Positions 1 through 10,369 are shown, numbered from the stretch's first letter. The stretch is 64,000 nucleotides of DNA from Manihot esculenta (GCF_001659605.2 NC_035173.2:11966835-12030834); one strand, 5' to 3'. The notes: generated by a model from the letters alone, not told the origin. A program made the numbers and translations.

Positions 1-2
1 AA

Positions 3-869
3 GGATTAGTCCCTTCCAAATATTTCTCGAAAACAATTGAGGAATTGCATACTGCAGACGGAAGCAAAATGACAGTAAGGTACAAATTGAAAGACACCGC
101 TATCTGCAACCAAGGTATTTGTTTCGAAATCCCTTTCCTAATAGTAAAAGGATTATCTCATCCTGTTATCTTAGGAAATCCTTTCTTGCATATGTTGTAT
201 CCTATTCAGCAAGTAACTAAAGAAGGAATAAGTACAAAGATAAATGGAAAGGTAATTACCTTCCATTTCACCTCTCAACCAAAGGTAAGAGAGATAGATG
301 TGCTAAAAAGCACTGTAGAAAGTAAAACTAAATTTATCAACTCCTTAAAACAGGAGGTAGTCCACAAAAGTATAGAAGAAAGGTTAAAAGAGCCTAAAGT
401 TCAACAAAGGATTAAAATAATCCAAGAAGAGATACTAAATAGTATCTGTGCTGAAAGTCCAGATGCATTCTGGACTAGGAAAAAACATGTGGTAAATTTG
501 CCATATGAGCCTGAGTTCACTGAAAAGGCTATCCCTACTAAAGCTAGACCAATAGCTATGGGACCCAGACACCTGGAGATTTGTAAAAAAGAAATTGCTG
601 AGCTAGAAGCAAAAGGGCTAATAAGGAAAAGTAGTAGCCCATGGAGCTGTCCAGCGTTTTACGTAGAAAACGCTGCCGAATTGGAAAGAGGTGTCCCTAG
701 ACTAGTCATAAATTACAAGCCCTTAAATAAGGCGCTTAGATGGGTTCGGTACCCTTTGCCTAATAAAAGAGATCTGTTAAACAGACTCTATGAGGCCACT
801 ATCTTCTCGAAATTTGACATGAAATCTGGATACTGGCAAATCTGGATATTGGCAAATCCAGATTGCTGA
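3..869 (+). pseudogene. Pararetrovirus pol, protease end and N-terminal RT
   Basis: The frame is open from base 3, so the true start lies left of the window. The first part is the C-terminal half of an aspartic protease, with the typical ILG segment; the catalytic DTG would lie outside. It is followed by the RT fingers and palm with KGLIRKSSSPW, a YKPLNKALRW-type block and FSKFDMKSGYWQI. The protease would cut the viral polyprotein and the RT would copy pregenomic RNA. A 16-bp tandem duplication (825-840 and 841-856, one mismatch) shifts the frame and gives a TGA at 867-869. The rest of the enzyme continues in another frame. Confidence 0.85.
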
Positions 870-1866
870 AAAAGACAAGTACAAGACGGCATTCACAGTG
901 CCTTTCGGACATTATGAATGGAACGTCATGCCGTTTGGGTTAAAAAATGCCCCTTCGGAGTTCCAGAAAATAATGAACGAGATCTTCAATGCTTATTCAG
1001 CGTTTTCTATAGTCTATATAGATGATGTCTTAATTTTCTCTAAGACAATAGACCAGCATTTCAAGCATTTAAAAATGTTTGAAAAGATCGTTAAATTAAA
1101 CGGTCTAGTAGTCTCAGCAAAGAAGATAAAAATCTTTCAAACTGAGATTCGGTTTTTAGGACACAACATTGCTAAGGGCACTATTATTCCTATAAATAGA
1201 GCTATAGAGTTTGCTAGCAAATTTCCAAATGAAATTAAAGAAAAAACTCAGCTGCAACGGTTTTTAGGGAGTCTGAATTATGTAGCTGATTTCTATAAAA
1301 ACCTAGCTCAAGATGCCAAGCCTCTATTTCAAAGACTCAAAAAGAATCCCCCTGAATGGACCAAGGAATGTACCTTAGCAGTTAAACAGATTAAAGAAAG
1401 GGTAAAGACCCTTCCATGTTTAGCCATTCCACACCCTGAGTCATTCAAAATAGTCGAAACAGATGCGTCTGAAAAAGGGTATGGAGGAATCCTTAAACAA
1501 AGGATTAATGCTAAAGCAACCCTAGTAAGGTTCATTAGTGGCATATGGGTAGGACCAAGAGTAAATTACTCTACTGTAAAGAAAGAAATTCTTTCAATAG
1601 TCCTATGTGTTCAAAAATTTGAATCTGATTTATTAAATCAGAAATTCCTAATTAGGATTGATTGCAAAAGTGCAAAAGAAATACTCCTAAAAGGTGTTAA
1701 AAACATCGCCTCCAAGCAAATCTTTGCTAGGTGGCAAGCTATTTTATCTGTCTTCGATTTTGACATTGAATTTATTAAAGGAGAAACGAATTCATTGCCT
1801 GATTTTTTAACCAGAGAATTTTTTACAGGACATGAGTTCAAGGACTCCGGCCAAAAGACAGTTTGA
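841..1866 (+). pseudogene. Pararetrovirus pol, RT catalytic core and RNase H
   Basis: This is the continuation of the preceding RT in the frame entered through the second copy of the 16-bp duplication. It carries VMPFGLKNAPSEFQ, then the RT active site YIDDVLIFS and the FLGH motif. The RNase H part follows, with ETDASEKGYGG, the YST..KEILSIV block and DCKSAKEIL. It ends at a TGA (1864-1866) and overlaps the next ORF by 35 bases. Apart from the upstream frameshift the frame is open for about 340 codons, so decay is modest. Other RT families are unlikely because the FIKGETNSLPDFLTRE ending is pararetrovirus-like. Confidence 0.85.
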
Positions 1867-2734
1867 GGAGTCACAGCCTCCACTGGTTAAAGAATCGGAT
1901 CGGGTCAGAGATGATGCTTATAAAATAAGCATTAAGCCGGTAAATGACAAAGAGGTAAATTACCCTTATATCCCTATCAGCTATTATGTTCTAAATCCTA
2001 TTGAAAAAAGATATGAAAAACTAAACCCATATGAAATAGCTGATTATTATACAGAACACCATTCAACAGTACCATTTATTCCAAAGGCTTTTGAACATTA
2101 TCAAGCCATACTCACAGAAACTGGATCTGTTGAAATTGCACCCACTGAGAGAACTGGTCATCAATGGGCTTATAGTAAGTTCATTATAAAAAGCATCATA
2201 ACCAGTGAACAATGGGGTGACTCTCTCTTTAAACAAAGAGAGTTGAGATACGGGAAACCAAGGTGGTATAGTTACTTTGATTATATCCAAGCTTGGACTG
2301 GAGCTCTGTTATACGAAAATAGACAGAAAAAATTCAGTTGGTTTATCCAGTTCCAGCTTGAAAAGGAAATTAAAGAATTTTTTCCCTGGTTTCATGAATG
2401 GTTTTTCAATTGGGGAATCTTTCCAATAATTCTACCAGACAGGGTAAGAACTGTTGATAAACAGTTTGCAGAGATTAATCAATCTCTACCAAATCCCATA
2501 CTTGAATTTACAATACGGTATAAAATACCATGGATCGCCAGATGGGATTATATATTAACTGCTAAAAAACCCAAAAAGTTTAACGAATTTACCATTAATA
2601 ATGTAAAATGGTTAACGAGAAGGGTAATGATAAAATGGTGGGACAAGTTCGAATTTTTTAGTAATTTATCAGTATTTCACCATAAAAGAATTATCAACCT
2701 GGTTAAACAACCAGAAGAATCTTCTGAAAAGTAA
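1832..2734 (+). CDS. 300-aa ORF downstream of pararetrovirus pol, unknown function
   Basis: The ATG at 1832 overlaps the end of the pol frame in a different phase, a compact arrangement typical of these viruses. The product is rich in aromatic residues and has no zinc finger or membrane segment that I can see. The central part (residues about 145-180) reads WYSYFDYIQAWTGALLYEN then FSWFIQF, and a later block reads IPWIARW. Similar Tyr/Trp-rich proteins occur in plant endogenous pararetroviruses, including the second ORF of florendovirus-type elements; this is from memory. The translational transactivator motif of caulimoviruses is not visible. The ORF is intact, unlike its neighbours. Confidence 0.6.
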   Translation: MSSRTPAKRQFEESQPPLVKESDRVRDDAYKISIKPVNDKEVNYPYIPISYYVLNPIEKRYEKLNPYEIADYYTEHHSTVPFIPKAFEHYQAILTETGSVEIAPTERTGHQWAYSKFIIKSIITSEQWGDSLFKQRELRYGKPRWYSYFDYIQAWTGALLYENRQKKFSWFIQFQLEKEIKEFFPWFHEWFFNWGIFPIILPDRVRTVDKQFAEINQSLPNPILEFTIRYKIPWIARWDYILTAKKPKKFNEFTINNVKWLTRRVMIKWWDKFEFFSNLSVFHHKRIINLVKQPEESSEK

Positions 2735-2737
2735 AAA

Positions 2738-3005
2738 ATGACTCAATTAATCAAGGAGTTATTTCACTCCATTCCACAAGAAGAGCTGAAAAAACGCTTA
2801 TCACTAGCGCTTGAAGAATTGAGTGACACTGCAACAACAAAAGAGAAGCCACTGGAAAAAGGAGAAAGCTCCAGGACAAAGTTCCAGGACAAAGTTCAAA
2901 CGCACTAAAGAAAGTAGTGACTCAGATGACGAGGACTTACTGTCAGATTCCCTTTTCCAAGACAGCCAGGACCCAGACGAGCCAAATGAAGCCACCTGGC
3001 CTTAG
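2738..3005 (+). pseudogene. Small acidic ORF, broken by a 13-bp duplication
   Basis: An ATG at 2738 follows the preceding stop by three bases. The N-terminal part is helical in character (KELFHSIPQEELKKRLSLAL). A perfect 13-bp tandem duplication at 2871-2883 and 2884-2896 shifts the frame. The phase reached after it is open to a TAG at 3003-3005 and is very acidic and serine-rich (ESSDSDDEDLLSDS). The phase change equals the length of the duplication, so a single ancestral ORF of about 85 codons is likely. Function is unknown. Confidence 0.5.
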
Positions 3006-3068
3006 TGGACACCGCACTACTAAAAGTAGATTCCAAGTAGATAAGAAAGAAGAAAAAGACAAAAACTC

Positions 3069-3114
3069 TGACGAATGCCATGACGACATCAAGATTCCTT
3101 CAGGCTCTATAAAA
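3069..3114 (+). promoter_or_regulatory. Pararetroviral promoter: as-1-like element and TATA box
   Basis: Two TGACG motifs start at 3069 and 3081, 12 bases apart, the spacing of the two TGACG motifs in the as-1 element of the cauliflower mosaic virus 35S promoter, a binding site for TGA-type bZIP factors. A TATAAAA box lies at 3108-3114, 23 bases downstream. The site lies between the ORFs that follow pol and the first small ORFs, where the pregenomic RNA promoter of caulimovirids lies. Transcription would start near 3140. No tRNA-Met primer-binding site is seen in the following 100 bases. Confidence 0.65.
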
Positions 3115-3224
3115 GGATGGTTAAGCCCAGAGGCAGAGCACCGGAAAAAATCCCAAGAGCACAAAATTTTCTCTTTGTTTTTAGATTTCCTTTGTAATCT
3201 CTCTTGTACTTATCCTTTTCATGA

Positions 3225-3503
3225 ATGAAAAATTCCTTTTCTAAGTTTGATCATCGATCTCTTGGAAAGAAATTATCTCAAATCTCTCTCAAATCTGAGA
3301 CAGCAAAAATATACCGAAAAAGAAATCTTCCTGTCAACGAGTTAATTGGTGTGAAAGACACTCTTGGAGAACCTTCTGGAAAATTTGATTATCTGGTCTG
3401 GTATACTAAACTAGAATCTGCAGAGACTCCTTTCTCCGACATCATACCAACAGGTTGGGGAGAAGAATTCCAGCAAGAAGATATTGTAAGTTATTTATTT
3501 TAA
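3225..3503 (+). CDS. First small ORF after the pararetroviral promoter (92 aa)
   Basis: This is an uninterrupted 92-codon ORF about 85 bases after the expected transcription start. The N-terminal half is basic (KFDHRSLGKKLSQISLK, KIYRKRNLP) and the C-terminal half is acidic and aromatic (KFDYLVWYTKL, GWGEEFQQEDIVSYLF). I recognise no domain. Its stop overlaps the next start as TAATG at 3501-3505, as in the tightly packed small ORFs of badnavirus- and tungrovirus-like genomes. A competing ATG at 3221 opens only a seven-codon frame. It may be viral or a rearranged junction. Confidence 0.45.
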   Translation: MKNSFSKFDHRSLGKKLSQISLKSETAKIYRKRNLPVNELIGVKDTLGEPSGKFDYLVWYTKLESAETPFSDIIPTGWGEEFQQEDIVSYLF

Positions 3504-3862
3504 TGTCAGATAATATCTTAAGTGTCATCAAAAGATTAATTTTAATAGATCTAACAAATAGACAAGAGGTATTAAGGTTTAAAGAAGAATTAGTTGCAGA
3601 AGGTAGAGAGTTATATAATTACCATGTTGTTAACCATAATGAACACTGTGACTGTAGAGGGTATCAAAGAACATTAAGATTGTTTAACTGCATCCTTAAT
3701 TATTTATATCAGCTTTTGAGAAGTAATAATTTTTTTAAAAAAATTCTTACACCACACTTCTCTGGTATATCGACTGGAAAACCAGACTTCCTTAACCCGG
3801 CAATAGCACTTTATGCCGTAGAGGAGACATGGTTGACAACGTCACGTACCATTGAATTATAA
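3503..3862 (+). CDS. Second small ORF after the pararetroviral promoter (119 aa)
   Basis: The ATG at 3503 shares its A with the stop of the previous ORF. The product starts MSDNILSVIKRLILIDLTN, has a charged helix-like stretch (FKEELVAEGRELYNYH), and then a His/Cys-rich spot, NHNEHCDCRGYQ, that could bind metal. No family is recognised. The downstream polyprotein start expected in an intact caulimovirid genome is missing, so the insertion or its colinearity ends near 3862. The TAATG coupling argues that the two ORFs belong together. Confidence 0.4.
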   Translation: MSDNILSVIKRLILIDLTNRQEVLRFKEELVAEGRELYNYHVVNHNEHCDCRGYQRTLRLFNCILNYLYQLLRSNNFFKKILTPHFSGISTGKPDFLNPAIALYAVEETWLTTSRTIEL

Positions 3863-6687
3863 AATAGTTGCCTTAATTGCATAATAGTCGACTGAACTAG
3901 TTGTTGCATGCGCAGGAAAAAACAAGATTTTTGTTTTCAAATGGTATAAGTTATGGCCATAAGGTAGGTAGAAGAAGACAACCCATTTTTCATTCGCTTT
4001 GTCATTTCTTTCATACTTAGTTAGGTGACACATGGAGGGTTTAGGTGAAGAGGTGGAAAAAATAAAGGATTAAGCTGAATTTTATCTTTAAACTTTTCAT
4101 ATTCATACTTTAACCTACTAAACTCTTTACCATGTTTCAATTTAGTCTTCAAACTTTCAATATTCATAGATTGATCTACTAAATTATGCTTTTAGTCTTT
4201 AGAAGTCCTTTTCACTTAAGTAAGCATGACGGATTTTAACAAGCACCTGGAGCAAGCACATCGGGAAACCCTAAGCACCTCCCGAAAGTGACTCGTTTTC
4301 AACTCGCTAATCACACTGTCTACTTTATTTCTAGATATGTCCTTTTTTTATTTGAGTTTTCTATAATTCAGTTATTAGCAGTTTAGAGTTATGATAGCAC
4401 ATCTCCTAAGTAGCTCGAGTAAGTTAACATCTCCCCTAATGCCACTTGCTCTAATAGTGAAATAGTCTAACTCATATCTAGTGATGTCACTATTCTAACT
4501 ATCGGTTTGTGGGTGTTACAAAATCTTTTACCAATATAGATCACGTTTAAACGAAAAAAGTAATAATAATTAAAGAAAAAATGAATACATTTTATTTCAT
4601 TTGCAGCAAAATACGAGATCGTTCGTTTTGATTGGGTTGTCACAAATCACAAACTATCCAAGTGTCTGGTCTCTAATGGTATCCACACAAAATAGCAATC
4701 GAAAAATTTTAGAGCAGTTCTAAGGGATTGAGAAGGAGAGAGATTTTGAGTGCTAGCTCTCTGCCTTTCCTACAGATTCTGGAGGCTATCAAAAGGTTTT
4801 CCAAACCCTAGAGTTTTAGCATAATAGTATTTATTTATTTATTTAACTAATTAAATAAATAAATTACAACTATGATTCAGAACTTTAATAATTAAACCAT
4901 ATAAATCTTAGACAGTTTTAATTAAGTCCCAACTTAACTAATTAGATCAAAATCATAATTTTTTCAAATTAAAATTTTATCTAATGCCAATTTATCTGTA
5001 ATCAAGTCCTACTTGATTTAATTTCTCGTTTTATTTTCTTTTGCAATTCTTTATGTGTGAGACCCATTAGATTCTAAATATGTTGACAATAATTATAATT
5101 AATTAATTAATTAATTTGAAATTTAAGAATATTGTCTAGCAACATATCAAAACTATCAAAATTTTCAGAATGCCAAAAGTAGTTTGACTTAATCTTTTAG
5201 TACATGGTTTGTCAATGCAATTAATATCCCTTTATCACAAATGTCCCGATTTAATATTTGATGCGTGGAACGTATATACAATATTAAATCATATTAGTTT
5301 TTCATTTATTAGCTATTGACATATTGATTGAAATTTCAAATCTCATTTGCTAATTTCATTCTATCTTGTGCAAAGATTTTATGATCAATGCTAGCAGAGA
5401 ACGAATAGGACATTCCTTAATTTAACTTAAGGTGATGAATTCTATTTCAATCACATAAATACTTTTATATAGTTCTTAATGTATCCAATTCATCCCCATT
5501 TGTTACTCATTAACCAAGCAACGTGTAAGATAAATCAAAATATAAAAGTCCTTATGTAAGATTATTTATTCATTTTAAGCTAAAGGATCACTTATACAAC
5601 CATCACTTAAGTAATCTATAGATATAAGTTATTTTCTATATGAATTTTTCAGACGGGTCAGTTCAGTGCACTTATTTATAAAATAAGCGTCTAAATATTA
5701 ATTATAGATATTTCACATATGTCAACGTATGAGATCAATTTATTTCTTCTAAAACGAAAGAATATAATATGTACTAATATCAACAGTTTTAATCATTGTC
5801 CAATAATAATAAGAACATCGACTAGAAACATTTGGAGACGTTATTTAAATGTAATAGAAATCTCACAACTATAAGTACATTATAATTTCATTTGCACAAT
5901 AATATAGTCATATAAATTTTATTTTTACTCGAAATTCAATTAAATTAACACTAAAAATAAATAATTATCTTTATAAAATTATATTTAAATATTTAAAATA
6001 CACGAATAATAATATTCAATTATGACCTACAGATTGATCGTTGAGAATACTACTAACAGAATAGTATGAAAAAAAATTGAGCATCTATCTGTTTCGTAAT
6101 ATTATAAAAAAATTAGTTATTTTTTTTAAATTACATTTCATGAAATTTTAGTTATAGATATATATATGTATAGGTTATATATTTTGCATTTTATAATCTA
6201 ATTAGATAACGTAAATATATTTTTATATAAAAGCATCATTAAATAGTTTATATTTATTTTTTAAAATTATTTGTGTGAAAAGGGAGAAATAATAGAATTT
6301 TCTATAACATCTTTAATTATTTTAATTATTAACCAGTATATTTAAAATTTATGGAAAAAGTAATTAAGGATTATGAAATAACTAAATTTCAGTTATATAT
6401 AATGAATTATAAAATTTCTCTATTATATATAAAAAGATTAACTTTTTTTAATTTTAAGAATGAAAATGTGATGATACTAAAATATCCGATTTAATTATTT
6501 CATAATTAAATTTAATGAGGAACTTAATTTTAAATATTAAACAATTTTAATATTAATAAAACTTTAAGAATTATAATACTATATAAATTCAGAATAATAA
6601 TTAAAGTTAATAATTTTATTAACGTGCTAAATATACAATTTTACCCTTAATTTTACACAAAATATCAGTTGATACAATCATATTTTA
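3863..6687. other. AT-rich stretch without a recognised gene
   Basis: No ORF with a recognisable product is seen. A less AT-rich patch at about 4600-4810 and ordered sequence to about 5900 look like decayed LTR-retrotransposon leader sequence, possibly Copia and possibly on the minus strand. I found no paired LTR, primer-binding site or TSD to prove it. The rest is poly-A/T-rich with a short (TTAA)n-type run near 5097-5116. Confidence 0.4.
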
Positions 6688-6885
6688 ATTATTAATTTTT
6701 ATAAAAATATAATTATTTAACATTATATATTGATTCGACTTAAGCTCTAAATTTTTAATTGTTAAGTAATTACATGTTATACAATATAATAATTTAATAA
6801 GTATATTTCATAAGTTTAATTAAAAATTTAGAGCGTAAGTCGAATCAATATATAATGTTAAATAATTATATTTTTATAAAAATTA
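6688..6885. repeat. Foldback (long inverted repeat), MITE-like
   Basis: Left arm about 6688-6761 and right arm about 6818-6885 are reverse complements over about 68 bases with one clear internal mismatch (GCTTAAG against GCGTAAG). They are separated by a spacer of about 56 bases. Arms are AT-rich with the recognisable core GATTCGACTTAAGCTC. Such a near-perfect hairpin fits a young MITE or foldback element. No convincing TSD is visible beyond AT-rich ends. Confidence 0.75.
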
Positions 6886-7131
6886 AATATTAAAAATTAA
6901 TAACGGAGAAATTGAAACACAAAATAAAATTTTATGATTTTTCTATAAATTTTATTTTATTTAATTTTTATCCTTTGACTTAGTTAAATGAGCCAATACC
7001 GTAACTGTCGGGTTAGTTTGTTTTCAGTTGCTTTTAGGGGGTTTCCTAATTCCTGGTGGTTATTTTATTCCCCAGATAATGGTATGTATTTAGTTGTTGA
7101 CTGTTGAAAGATTCTAGTGGAAGCGGTCCAC

Positions 7132-7209
7132 CACGTGATTCAATGGTCGGAGACGGTAACACGCTTCAGTTCCCACGTGACGTGAAATGCTTTTGCCTTT
7201 ACTATATGA
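7132..7209 (+). promoter_or_regulatory. G-box cluster in a GC-richer patch
   Basis: CACGTG occurs at 7132-7137 and 7174-7179. The second is followed at once by another ACGTG in CCCACGTGACGTG, an arrangement typical of abscisic acid or light response promoters bound by bZIP factors. A TATATG lies at 7204. The patch 7000-7250 is clearly less AT-rich than its surroundings. No gene follows, so it may be a stranded promoter or an LTR piece. Confidence 0.3.
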
Positions 7210-7450
7210 CCCGGTTGTTGATTCCCTCCTACATGTGAGAACATATCTTTTTTCTTATAAACTATTAATTAATTTAATATTTTTACTAATCTTTATAGGC
7301 ACTGCTTTTTTTTTTTTTGAAATTTTTTAATTACTAATTTTCCAAATATACACTTTTTTATTTTATTATTTTTATCTGCATTAAAATAAATCAATTATCC
7401 AAAATAAGTTATGAAAGTAAAATAGGATTACATAATATAAGTATGATAAA

Positions 7451-8760
7451 TTGATATGCAGTTTCATATTAAAAAAACACAAGGACATCATAACACCTGG
7501 TTTTTTATCAAAACTCGTCATCTCTACACATAATTTTATCGTTAGCAGGTATGATCCAACAGATTGTCGTTACGTCTGTAATTACAAAATCACCGATCAA
7601 TTAACTGATGGGATCTCTTATCAATTAGCCGACACAAGGCGTATTTTCAGAAAATATTATAGTTAAATATATCTCCTTACAATATAAAGCCTAATGATTG
7701 TAGAGACAAAAGTACGCAATTTTCACACAACTACAGTTGAGTTCTAAGCATTACTGTACTCTCGCTCCATTCTTCAGCTTACTAACTTGAGCGTCGGAGT
7801 GGCTGCCGTAGGTGCCAACCACATCATTTTCTCTTTCATATAGAATTGACCAATTACAGTACAGTTCTATTTCGATCACATAATTTAGTTTCGCTGCCGA
7901 AAAATCCATTGAAATCCCTCTGATTCATTTGGATTAAAATCGATTTCTTATCCCCTTTCTCTTAAAAAGAGATCTCACTTTTTTAAATGACCAGCAATTT
8001 ATGAGCTACTGCTAAGATTACTACCAATAAGGGCGCTATCATTTTTTTCACTCCTGGTAGTGGTGAAGACACACCCTTTATGGTCAACGAAGCAGAGCTC
8101 AATAATCTAAACAATAAGCAAATGCTTCAATACATCAAAAAGTTTTAGGTTACTCTCAAGCAGTATAAAGCTCGGGAGAAGGCGTCTTTCATAGCTCCCA
8201 AAGAAATGCAGGAAGCATTCGTTGATACCCCCAAGGACTCAACAGAGATGATTCAGATATGGTCCAAAGGAAAGGCCGAGTTTGAGAAAGATGAGTCATT
8301 AGACGATGCTTCAAAGGACGTCAATTGGAAACTGGTACGGGATGTTCAAAGGTATCAGAAGAAGCAGGAGGAAGACTTTAGCCTGGATGGTGCCCCGCCT
8401 CTTTTAGAAGAGATTTTGGCAGAGCCTTTTCCTGCTAAGATCAAACTCCCGAATTTGGACAAATATGACAGGCAGCAGATCCCATGAGTCACCTGGCGAT
8501 CTTTAGAACGATCATGCAGTTTCAGGATGTCAACAACTTTATGTTGTGTCGAGTGTTTCTATCAACACTCACAGGTTTAGCTCAGAAATATTATCAACAT
8601 TTGAGTTCAGCTTTAATTCAGAACTTTACACAATTCGCTATATTATTTAAGTTTAAGTTTATTACTTGTATATCTTCTAAAAATCTCTCTGCTGACCATA
8701 TTACTTATTGTATTAACAGGCTTTCTTATATTCTGATCAAAACACTTCTTATAAGTGTCT
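7451..8760 (+). mobile_element. Decayed Ty3/Gypsy (Tat-like) fragment: leader and gag
   Basis: From about 7540 the sequence has LTR or leader character, including a GACTTGAGCGTCGGAGTG-like segment at about 7783-7800 (ACTTGAGCGTCGGAGTGG), which is common near the end of Tat/Ogre-type LTRs. Gag-like coding sequence follows from about 8030. I could not define LTR ends, a primer-binding site or TSDs, so only a 5' fragment is claimed. Confidence 0.5.
8030..8760 (+). pseudogene. Retrotransposon gag fragment, frameshifted
   Basis: The first frame (8206-8487) ends with PFPAKIKLPNLDKYD, and the next frame, from 8484, reads MSHLAIFRTIMQFQDV, then CRVFLSTLTGLAQKYY and a FTQFAILFKFKF block. Together they match the retrotransposon gag domain layout: the P-P-Y-DP-HL-F start, C-F--L-G-A-W middle, and F--L--F end. 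A one-base change near 8480 splits the domain between frames, and an in-frame stop lies upstream near 8146. The protein would form the virus-like particle of a Tat-type element. No protease or RT follows. Confidence 0.65.
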
Positions 8761-10369
8761 AATTTAGAGTGAGAACTCTAAAATTAACAACTGAGATCCC
8801 TTCAAATCTCTCCTTCATTACAAACCATATATCTATAGTTAAGTCATATTTTTCTAAACTAACACATAATAAAAAAGGTTAGGCTCTTGAGCCGACTGCC
8901 CAGTAGATACCCCACCCAACACTCCAAATTGGGGTTAGCTCAATCTAGGTCTAATAGCCTAGACTGTCTCACGTGCTAAGCATATAAGGCCTTCATGCGC
9001 CGAGGACGACACGTGTGGCCTACGCACTGCCTTCGGAAACTCATTTATTCTCCATTTCTTTTTCAGTGGGAGGTTTTTGGATGCTAGAGTCATTTTGTAG
9101 TATTCAATTTTATAAAAAAAATTAGCTTATTAGTTTGAAGTTTACTAAACTTTTATCGTGAGCCAAATAGAATTTAAATGGGTCTTTCATATTTTAAAAA
9201 AATTAATTTTGAATCAACTTTAATTAATCATATCTTATTAATCTTTAATTAAAAAATTACATGCTATATACCTATGACAAGTTTGTTTCATTCACTTTAT
9301 CACATGCCAATAAAATCTAGATTATAAGATATAAACAGTAAACAATAACTACCTAAACATCTCAAATAACTTTAAAAAAAAAAAATTTACCAAACACCCA
9401 TACAACATGTGAAACTAAGATTTTTAACTATGGATTACAAGAACAAAGACTCTGATACCAATGCGAGAATTTTTTAAAATTCAAGAATAAATAAAAATAT
9501 AAAAATTTATCTTATATCACATCATTCATACATAATTACACGTAATTTTATAAATTAAAAATTATCTCAAATTACAGTATTTTTTACTAATAATTTTGAT
9601 TTTAGAGGTTGAACCAAATTATCCACTACCCTATTGATTGATTATCCCTTCATTTCTCGAATGTGAAAATATTGCTTCAAGAATAAAATATTGGAATAGC
9701 TTGTACAGAGATATATCGTATTTTCTTATTCATCAACATCCCATTAAAACTCAAAGCAGAGGGTTTCAAATTTTCATGTTTTCAGTTTTTTTAGATAATG
9801 AAAAAATTTCAAAATTCTTCATTAAAAGAAACTTTCCTGTTAATAAAATAAAATAAATAAATAAATGTGAGGTTTGTGAACTCCTTTCCACATTATCGAC
9901 AATTGCATATGGCCTAGCCATGCAACTTCCATTCAATTATTTTTCTTTAATTGTTCCTTTTAATTTTTTATTTATATATTATTATTATTATAATTAAAAA
10001 ATAATTGAAATGTATTTAATTTTATTTAATAAGGTATTAAATTTTATTTTTGATTTTTGATTTTCAAACTCAATCATGAATGGATAATTTTTTTTTATAT
10101 ATATTTAGAAAGCTTTTGACATCAAACGAGAATCTATTGAGATTTTTTGAATAATTTAAATAAAATAAATGAATAAAATTATTTTTTTACAAAAATGGAT
10201 GATCAAAAATTATAACAAGATTAGGTTGTAGCAACACTTTGCATCATTAATTTTGAACATGATATTAAGATAATAAATAGCATTAAGGTAACATATTTAG
10301 ATTTCAATATAGTTTGTGATATTAATAAATGATATTTATATATAACATCATGCATAATTAGATAAATTT
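8761..10369. other. AT-rich stretch with two possible LTR remnants
   Basis: No gene is recognised. A GC-richer patch at 8873-9055, with CACGTG and ACACGTGT motifs, has the look of an LTR but no partner. At 9448-9460 the minus strand reads TGGTATCAGAGTC, 11 of 12 bases of a tRNA-iMet primer-binding site. The minus strand just before it ends in CA, so a decayed minus-strand Copia LTR may lie at about 9462 onward. The rest is poly-A/T rich. Confidence 0.35.

Larger units (their letters stand above)
1..3862 (+). other. Endogenous pararetrovirus (Caulimoviridae-like) fragment
   Basis: Ordered viral-type pieces lie on one strand: the end of an aspartic protease, reverse transcriptase, RNase H, a 300-aa ORF overlapping the end of pol, a small acidic ORF, a promoter with an as-1-like element and TATA box, then two small ORFs joined by a TAATG overlap. 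No integrase or LTR is seen, which fits a pararetrovirus rather than an LTR retrotransposon. Movement and coat protein regions are absent, so this is a partial copy. Two short tandem duplications break reading frames. The left end is cut by the window; the right limit is set at the last viral-like ORF and is uncertain. Confidence 0.8.

Noticed and set aside
3225..3862. Viral movement or coat protein start
   Set aside because: Neither small ORF shows a movement-protein motif or a coat-protein zinc knuckle, so no function is assigned.
4600..5900. Solo LTR of a Copia element
   Set aside because: The sequence has a leader/LTR look but no clear TG...CA ends or TSD could be found.
9448..9460. Minus-strand primer-binding site of a full Copia element
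   Set aside because: Only the primer-like site and a CA-ending flank are seen; no partner LTR or coding sequence supports a full element.
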